From Labedaea rhizosphaerae (GTDB lineage: Bacteria > Actinomycetota > Actinomycetes > Mycobacteriales > Pseudonocardiaceae), in contig NZ_SNXZ01000002.1 of NCBI RefSeq assembly GCF_004362825.1, positions 1 to 64,000 on the forward strand: 64,000 nucleotides of DNA, in the 5' to 3' direction. Shown piece after piece: positions 59,181-64,000 of the stretch. Position 1 is the stretch's first letter. Each line of letters begins with the position of its first letter. The position numbers and the translations under genes are program-made. The notes beneath the pieces are model-generated. The model saw only the letters and a program-made list of their open reading frames with translations. It made no database searches and was not told the DNA's origin.

Positions 59181-59498
59181 GTGGATGCCCGGAAACAAAT
59201 GATCGTGCTCGGCTACGCGAAGGTCCCCGCGCAGTCGACGACCCACGCGACCCAGGAGTTCTTCTCCCTCAGCCTGCTGGTCGAGCCGCCGCACTGCACC
59301 GTGCTCGCCGTCGACTCGACGGCCGCCACCGCGATGGCGCGCGAGTGGCTCGCGTCGCTGCTGGTGGGCGCCGACCTCAGCGGGGACGACGGCCCGTTCC
59401 TGGACGCCGTCGACCGGCACTACCTGGGCCCGGCGGCCGGTTCGATCAAGCAGGCGATCAGGGACGCCTGGCGCCGCTACGCCGGCCGCGACCAGTAG
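59181..59498 (+). CDS. DUF3870 protein
   Basis: A 105-residue protein with the DUF3870 features IVLGYAKVPAQ, a CTVLAVDSTAAT region and EWLASLLVGADL. The function is unknown. It begins with GTG at 59181, with a more internal ATG at 59199 as an alternative. It is divergent from the kinase, with about 55 bp between. Confidence 0.72.
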   Translation: MDARKQMIVLGYAKVPAQSTTHATQEFFSLSLLVEPPHCTVLAVDSTAATAMAREWLASLLVGADLSGDDGPFLDAVDRHYLGPAAGSIKQAIRDAWRRYAGRDQ

Positions 59499-59634
59499 GC
59501 TCGAACCCGACAGGCACACGTGTCCGCGCGCGGTGCCCGGCCACCGGCCCGGTCATCGCGCGGCCCCGACCGCCGTCTCCCTCGCTGGTTCTGCGCGTGC
59601 GCCCAGAACCGCCGCCCCACAAGGGAGTACACGC

Positions 59635-60363
59635 ATGTCCTCGGTTGCCTTCATCCCCGACGGCGAAGTCCGCGCCCGGCCGACCGACCTCTTCCCCGCC
59701 ACGACCCCCGCCGACTGGCAGGCGCACGCCGACCTCCTCGACACGAGCGGGCGGCTCGTCGCCGGCGTGGGTTCGTTCCTCGTCCGCAGTGGTGACCACA
59801 TCGCCCTGGTGGACCTCGGCCTCGGTGAGCTGGACATGGAGACGCCCGCCGGAGCGTCCTACCGCGGTGGCGACCTGATCGCCAACCTCGCCGCCGCCGG
59901 GGTCGCGCCGGTTGCCGTCGACCTCGTCGTCTACACGCACCTGCACCGCGACCACGTCGGCTGGACCTCCAGCGACGGCCTGCTCACCTTTGCCAACGCA
60001 CGCCACGTCGTGCACGAGGACGAGTGGGAACACTGGCAGCACAACCCGTCACCGGTGGGACCGGATCGGCGGACCGTGCTGGACGTCCTGCGCGACCGGA
60101 TCGAGTTCTGCGCGGACGGCGACGAGCTCGCCGACGGTCTCCGGGTGATCGCCACGCCCGGGCACACGCCGGGCCACCTCAGCGTCGCCGCCGGGTCCGT
60201 CGTCATCGCCGGGGACGTCCTGCACTCCCCCGCCCAGCTGCACCACCCGGACTGGTGCTTCGGCTCGGACCACGACCCGGTGCGAGCGGCCGCGTCCCGT
60301 CGGCTGCTGCTCGACCGCTACGGCCCGGATGTGCTGGCCTGCGGGCATTTCACGCGATGCTGA
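59635..60363 (+). CDS. MBL-fold metallo-hydrolase 2
   Basis: A 242-residue zinc hydrolase. Motif HxHxDH: YTHLHRDHVG (about residues 99-108), TPGHTPGHLS, AGDVLHSP and a final CGHFTRC. This compact form resembles AttM/BlcC-like lactonase-type MBL proteins, which may hydrolyse lactones or quench acyl-homoserine lactone-like signals. The ATG at 59635 has GGGAG upstream. The last 14 bp overlap the convergent LysR gene. Confidence 0.88.
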   Translation: MSSVAFIPDGEVRARPTDLFPATTPADWQAHADLLDTSGRLVAGVGSFLVRSGDHIALVDLGLGELDMETPAGASYRGGDLIANLAAAGVAPVAVDLVVYTHLHRDHVGWTSSDGLLTFANARHVVHEDEWEHWQHNPSPVGPDRRTVLDVLRDRIEFCADGDELADGLRVIATPGHTPGHLSVAAGSVVIAGDVLHSPAQLHHPDWCFGSDHDPVRAAASRRLLLDRYGPDVLACGHFTRC

Positions 60364-61213
60364 CCTGCAGTGCGCGGAGGAACGCGGCGGTGGCGGGCGG
60401 GTCCGGCGGGTCGCCGTAGGTGACCGCGTAGATCTTGCGCGGGGTGTCGGGCAGCTCGGTGGTGTGGATGTCGGGCCTGCGGTGCGCGCGCAACGCGAGC
60501 CCGGGCAGGGTGGTCACGCCCATGTGCGCGGCGACCAGCGCCTGCATGACGACCATGTCGTCGCTGACCACCGAGATCCGCGGGGTGAAGCCCGCCTGAC
60601 GGCAGATGGTGACCAGCTCGTCCTGGCAGCGCACGCAGCCGCCGATCCACTGGGAGTCGCGGTGCTCGGCGACGGTCTGCCCGGGTTTGGTCGTGACCAG
60701 GTAGATCGGGTCGTCGAGCAGGTGCACCAGCCGGAACCCGTCCTCCTCGCGCGGGGTGTCGGCGTAGCGGAAGATCAACGCGACGTCGAGCTGCCCGGCC
60801 CGGAGCATGCGCAGTGCTTCGACCGGGTGCTCGTCGACGACGTGCAGGCCGATGCCGGGGTGGGCGTGGGCCAGCGCCGACGCCGCCTCCGGGACGATCG
60901 TGGACAGGATCGACTGGAACCCGGCCAGCCGGACTCGGCCGCTGCGCAACCCGACCTGCGCCGCCAGCTCCGTGGCCGCCGCGTCCACGCGGCCGACGAT
61001 CTCGGCGGCACGGGCGGCCAGCAGCTCGCCTTCCGGGGTGAGCCGGATGCCCCGGCCGACCTTCTGGATCAGCTTGGCGCCGGTCGCCGCCTCGAGCCGG
61101 GCGAGGTGGTGGCTCACCGCCGGCTGCGTGTAGTGCAGCTCCTTGGCCGCCTCGGTGACCGAACCGTGCCGGCCGACCGCGGCCAGCACCGCGAGCTGGG
61201 TCAGGTTGAACAT
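60350..61213 (-). CDS. LysR-family regulator
   Basis: A 287-residue LTTR. N-terminal HTH: VGRHGSVTEAAKELHYTQPAVSHHLARLEAATG (in parts), and a C-terminal substrate-binding domain, with CVRCQDE in the effector region. It is divergent from a cupin dioxygenase gene; a perfect GCATAA-N7-TTATGC box with T-N11-A lies directly upstream, so it presumably controls that gene. Ends 14 bp inside the MBL gene. Confidence 0.92.
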   Translation of the reverse strand: MFNLTQLAVLAAVGRHGSVTEAAKELHYTQPAVSHHLARLEAATGAKLIQKVGRGIRLTPEGELLAARAAEIVGRVDAAATELAAQVGLRSGRVRLAGFQSILSTIVPEAASALAHAHPGIGLHVVDEHPVEALRMLRAGQLDVALIFRYADTPREEDGFRLVHLLDDPIYLVTTKPGQTVAEHRDSQWIGGCVRCQDELVTICRQAGFTPRISVVSDDMVVMQALVAAHMGVTTLPGLALRAHRRPDIHTTELPDTPRKIYAVTYGDPPDPPATAAFLRALQVSIA

Positions 61214-61232
61214 GCATAAAGGTTACTTATGC
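61214..61232. promoter_or_regulatory. LysR box GCATAA-N7-TTATGC (T-N11-A)
   Basis: A perfect inverted repeat that begins one base after the lysR start codon position, placed between divergent lysR and the cupin gene. The T at 61217 and A at 61229 have the 11-base gap of LTTR sites. Confidence 0.7.
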
Positions 61233-61305
61233 GATCGCCTGGAACTTGGCATTGGACGTCATGTGAGCCGCACTCCACGATGAAGGAGCTCGGAAGGAGA
61301 GCGCC

Positions 61306-61824
61306 ATGACCACCATCTCGGAAACCTCGTCCCGGCCCGGGCTCGCGGCGTTGGCCGACCAGATCCGCTTGTGTACCAACCAAAACACTGACCCCGGCCG
61401 CACCGCCCGGCTGGTGGCCGACGTGCTCACGCGATCGCGTCCGACCGCGCACCTGCTCACGGCGGCCGAACGCGAGGGATCGCCCGACGGGTACACCCGG
61501 CACACGCTGCACACGGAGGCCGACTTCTCGATCTCCGCGGTCGTGTGGCGCCCCGGCCAGTTCACCGAGATCCACGACCACCTGGTGTGGTGTTCGTTCC
61601 TCATCCTGCAGGGCGCGGAGACCGAGAACCTGTTCGGCTTCGAGGGCGACCGGCTCGTCCAGGTGGGGCAGGTGGAACGCCCGACCGGCTCGGTCAGCGG
61701 CGTCGCACCGCCCGACGACATCCACCAGGTGCACAACACCGGCGACACGGTCGCGATCACGTTGCACGTCTACGGCGCCGACCTCAGCCAGGGGACGAGC
61801 GTGCGCCGGACCTACCCCGCCTGA
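61306..61824 (+). CDS. Cysteine dioxygenase-like cupin
   Basis: A 172-residue cupin dioxygenase of the cysteine/3-mercaptopropionate dioxygenase type that oxidises a thiol to sulfinate. The first cupin motif FTEIHDHLVWC supplies His ligands; the second contains PPDDIHQVHNTGDT; HVYGADLS follows. The ATG is behind AGGAG. Divergent from a LysR gene and its box, so presumably LysR-controlled. Substrate not certain. Confidence 0.84.
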   Translation: MTTISETSSRPGLAALADQIRLCTNQNTDPGRTARLVADVLTRSRPTAHLLTAAEREGSPDGYTRHTLHTEADFSISAVVWRPGQFTEIHDHLVWCSFLILQGAETENLFGFEGDRLVQVGQVERPTGSVSGVAPPDDIHQVHNTGDTVAITLHVYGADLSQGTSVRRTYPA

Positions 61825-61833
61825 GCCGCCCCG

Positions 61834-62007
61834 ATGAAGTCCTTGCGCCTCAAGCACTACCGAGTCCGACCACGGGAACCGGACGACGTCCGGGAGACCT
61901 GGGCGCTGGGGCCGGACGGCAGCGGCCTCCCGCTGACCGACGGCCCCTTCGTCGAGACCACGGATCTCATCGCCGAGCACGCCTACGCGCTGTCCACCGT
62001 GGACTGA
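61834..62007 (+). CDS. Small 57-residue protein with DGPFVET motif
   Basis: A 174-bp ORF, ATG to TGA, ten bases past the cupin gene stop. It begins MKSLRLKHYRVRP, and the middle contains LPLTDGPFVETTDLIAEHAY. The DGPF(V/A)ET motif is typical of YCII/DGPF-domain proteins, but here only a fragment exists, without the N-terminal catalytic-type residues. It could be a small regulator or a remnant. G+C-rich third positions hint at real coding. Confidence 0.55.
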   Translation: MKSLRLKHYRVRPREPDDVRETWALGPDGSGLPLTDGPFVETTDLIAEHAYALSTVD

Positions 62008-62063
62008 GCTCCGACCGGCCGGTCCACTTCGGACGATCAGCAACGCCGCCGGTTTCCGTCAGA

Positions 62064-63269
62064 TCACGTCCGGTCGTCCTCGACGGGTGCGGCCGTGCAC
62101 ACGTGCTCGTCGAGGATCCGCTTGCGACGCGCGGTCGGCGGGCAGAACGGCAGCGCGGCGACGATGACGACCGCTGCCGCGACCAGCGTTGCCGGGAAGC
62201 CGAACCGCGCGATCGACACCCCGGCCAGGGCCGGTCCGGTGAGCGTGCCGAGGGTCAGCGCGACGTTCACGGCGGTGAGCCCGGCCGCGGGGTGATCAGC
62301 GAACACCCGCGCGCTCCAGATCCCCTGCATGGCGGTCACGCTGACGTAGAACACGCCGAACAACACCGCCGCGCCGAGCGCCGCGACCAGGTGCGCCGAC
62401 ACGAGACCCAGCAGGGCCAGGGAGACGGCGAGCAAGGTGCAGGCCGCGAGGTAACCGCGGCGCAACCCGATTCCTTTGAGGACGGCTCCGCTGAAGGAGG
62501 CGATGATCCCCGCGGCACCGCACACGGCGTAGACGACGCGGGCCGTCGTCGGGCCGATTCCCGCGTGGCGCAAGGCATCCACGCAGAACGTCCACCACAC
62601 CGCGCTGCCCGCCCCGATCAGGACCGCGGCGAGCAGCAACGGCCGCGACCTCGGGCAGAAGAACCACGTCCAGCTCAGCTGCGGGCGGCGCAACCGGCGG
62701 GGACGGCGCGGCGCGAACGACACGGCCATGATGCCCGCGCTCACGGCCAGCGCCACGAACACCAGCCACGCGATGCGCCACTGCCCGCCGGCGGTGATGG
62801 CGATCGGCCCGGCCAGGGCAACGCCCCAGCCGGTGCCGGAACTGATCGTCGACCACGCGACATCCCGGCGTGGCGCGGGGACCGCACCGGCCACGAGGTC
62901 GCTGTAGGGCGGGTACGCCAGACCCGCCGCCGCGCCGCCGACCAGCACGCCCACCGCGAGCACGGCTCCACTGTGGGCAGTGGCGAGCACCACCATCCCG
63001 GCCACCGCCAGCGCGGCGGCGAGCCCGATCGCCGTGCGTGGACCGTGCCTGTCGGTCAGCCAGACCACGCCGACGTTGGCCAGCAGGTACGACACGTAGG
63101 TGCAGGACGAGATCAGTCCCGCCGTGCCTGAGCTGATCGACAACTCCGCCTGCATGTCCGGCAGCAGCAGCCCGTACCCGTAGCGCGCCAACCCGAAGGT
63201 GACCGCGATCATCGCGGTACCCGGCAGCACGGTGCGGTACAGCGGCTTCGCGACCACGACCCCAGTCAT
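62064..63269 (-). CDS. MFS transporter (CynX/NimT or YbfB-like)
   Basis: A 401-residue MFS protein with about 12 membrane segments. N-terminal FGLARYGYGLLLPDMQ and TDRHGPRTAIG (loop 2-3) are typical of the YbfB/YjiJ-like group. Start ATG 63269. Convergent to the small DGPF-like ORF. No clear substrate; probable exporter of an organic compound. Confidence 0.86.
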   Translation of the reverse strand: MTGVVVAKPLYRTVLPGTAMIAVTFGLARYGYGLLLPDMQAELSISSGTAGLISSCTYVSYLLANVGVVWLTDRHGPRTAIGLAAALAVAGMVVLATAHSGAVLAVGVLVGGAAAGLAYPPYSDLVAGAVPAPRRDVAWSTISSGTGWGVALAGPIAITAGGQWRIAWLVFVALAVSAGIMAVSFAPRRPRRLRRPQLSWTWFFCPRSRPLLLAAVLIGAGSAVWWTFCVDALRHAGIGPTTARVVYAVCGAAGIIASFSGAVLKGIGLRRGYLAACTLLAVSLALLGLVSAHLVAALGAAVLFGVFYVSVTAMQGIWSARVFADHPAAGLTAVNVALTLGTLTGPALAGVSIARFGFPATLVAAAVVIVAALPFCPPTARRKRILDEHVCTAAPVEDDRT

Positions 63270-63314
63270 GCCCGGGTCTACCCGGCAGCCGTCCTGCCCA
63301 ACCGCCGGGGTCGA

Positions 63315-64000
63315 TCACCCTCGTCGGCGCAGCACCACCGATTCCCAGGGGCGCAAGGTGATCGTCGGCAGCACCGGGTCGGCGTCCGGCAGGTTGGCGA
63401 GCACGACTTCGGCCCTGCACCACCCCTCGTCCACCGGCAGCGTGATCTCGATTGGGTCGGCGCCGAAGTTGGCGGCCACTAGGAGTTCCGCGTCCGGGGT
63501 GCGGCGCACGAAGGCCCACACCTGCTCGTGCTCGGGCACCAGCGGCTCGAACGACCCGTCGGTCACGACGGGGTCGGTGTGGCGCAGGTCGATCAGGCGC
63601 CGGTGGTGGGCGAAGACCGAGTCGGGGTCGTCCACCTGAGCGGCGGCGTTGATCTCCACGTGGTTGGGGTTGACCGCGATCCACGGCTTGCCGGTGGTGA
63701 ACCCGGCCTGGTCGGACGCGTCCCACTGCATCGGGGTGCGGGCGTGGTCGCGGCTCGTGCGGGCCATCGCCTGCAGCAGTTCGGGCACGTCGACCGTCCC
63801 GCCGGCCACCGCGGCGGCGTGGAAGTTCAGGGTCTCGATGTCGCGGTAGTCCTCGATGGCGGCGAAGGGCGAGTTGGTCATGCCCAGCTCGTCGCCCTGG
63901 TAGATGTAGGGCGTGCCGCGGTGCAGGTGCAGCACGGTCGCGAGGGTCTTGGCGGCGGCGACCCGGTGCGCACCGTCGTCGCCGAAGCGCGAGACCGCGC
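63315..64000 (-). CDS. GH13 alpha-glucosidase, C-terminal part (5' end beyond window)
   Basis: The 3' 228 codons of a GH13 alpha-glucosidase or oligo-1,6-glucosidase. It begins inside the coding region at the window edge (AVSRFGDDGAHR), then GTPYIYQGDELGMTN, RTPMQWD, the C-terminal beta-sandwich with VWAFVRRTPDAELLVAANF, and ends LRPWESVVLRRRG. The DDG and the following His correspond to the region downstream of the third catalytic Asp. The full gene runs beyond base 64000. Confidence 0.93.
   Translation of the reverse strand, partial: AVSRFGDDGAHRVAAAKTLATVLHLHRGTPYIYQGDELGMTNSPFAAIEDYRDIETLNFHAAAVAGGTVDVPELLQAMARTSRDHARTPMQWDASDQAGFTTGKPWIAVNPNHVEINAAAQVDDPDSVFAHHRRLIDLRHTDPVVTDGSFEPLVPEHEQVWAFVRRTPDAELLVAANFGADPIEITLPVDEGWCRAEVVLANLPDADPVLPTITLRPWESVVLRRRG

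Noticed and set aside
57437-59878. An 813-codon plus-strand frame opposite the kinase
   Set aside because: Arises from third-position GC bias; the kinase motifs on the minus strand are complete.

Overview
The window is high-GC actinobacterial DNA with dense, divergently packed genes and many 1-4 bp overlaps between consecutive genes. Three genes place it well: an arabinosyltransferase of the Emb family (arabinogalactan cell wall), an S-(hydroxymethyl)mycothiol dehydrogenase (mycothiol as the low-molecular-weight thiol), and numerous IclR, PadR, TetR and MarR regulators. This fits an arabinogalactan-containing actinomycete, most likely Pseudonocardiaceae (Amycolatopsis/Saccharothrix/Lentzea type). 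That placement is an inference, not a sequence match. I saw no tRNA or rRNA gene, insertion sequence, phage module or CRISPR array, so the segment looks chromosomal.

Layout. 0.1-9.3 kb: an unrecognised acidic protein, an MtnA/eIF2B-like isomerase overlapping a convergent kynureninase, a small STAS-like protein, the large Emb protein, mycothiol-dependent formaldehyde dehydrogenase, an XdhC-like protein and a DinB-like protein. 9.3-10.9 kb: a PadR operon with two paralogous membrane proteins and two perfect palindromic operators. 10.9-21.1 kb: a catabolic-looking locus with an amidohydrolase and an IclR regulator facing a run of nine tightly spaced genes (class III CoA-transferase, citryl-CoA lyase-like protein, LigB- and LigA-like extradiol dioxygenase subunits, MDR dehydrogenase, two esterase-fold hydrolases, an ATP-grasp-like protein, a YdeI-like protein) that ends at a strong hairpin. 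The amidohydrolase/IclR region and the CoA-transferase promoter share the inverted repeat CGGAC-N4-GTCCG. 21-31 kb: a two-carbon-acid module, with glycolate oxidase GlcDEF plus an LctP-type permease, a second IclR regulator, and divergent hydroxypyruvate isomerase and tartronate semialdehyde reductase. Glyoxylate carboligase, which would join the two halves, is absent from the window.

31-44 kb: a PP2C phosphatase, SDR, PucR-type regulator, MaoC hydratase, GNAT, a secreted lipase with a divergent TetR and a clear operator, an MFS/RseB-like/ABC operon, and a MarR/FAD-monooxygenase/membrane-protein operon. 44-48 kb: a secreted or membrane lipase, then a three-gene cassette made of a 110-residue Asp/Gly-rich protein with a 132-bp internal repeat, a JmjC-type cupin oxygenase and a sucrase/ferredoxin-like protein. 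This is my best candidate for an undescribed peptide or protein hydroxylation system. A gene with a LexA-like box follows, ending in a 12-bp x 6 tandem repeat that carries stop codons for both convergent neighbours. 48.7-64 kb: PI-PLC-like, MBL-fold, GH18, MFS, YbjN-like, CHAP-like and sedolisin genes, a Ser/Thr kinase with a cysteine-containing ectodomain, a second MBL protein, a LysR/cysteine-dioxygenase-like pair, a 57-residue DGPF-motif ORF missed by ordinary length cut-offs, an MFS transporter and the 3' part of a GH13 alpha-glucosidase that runs off the window.
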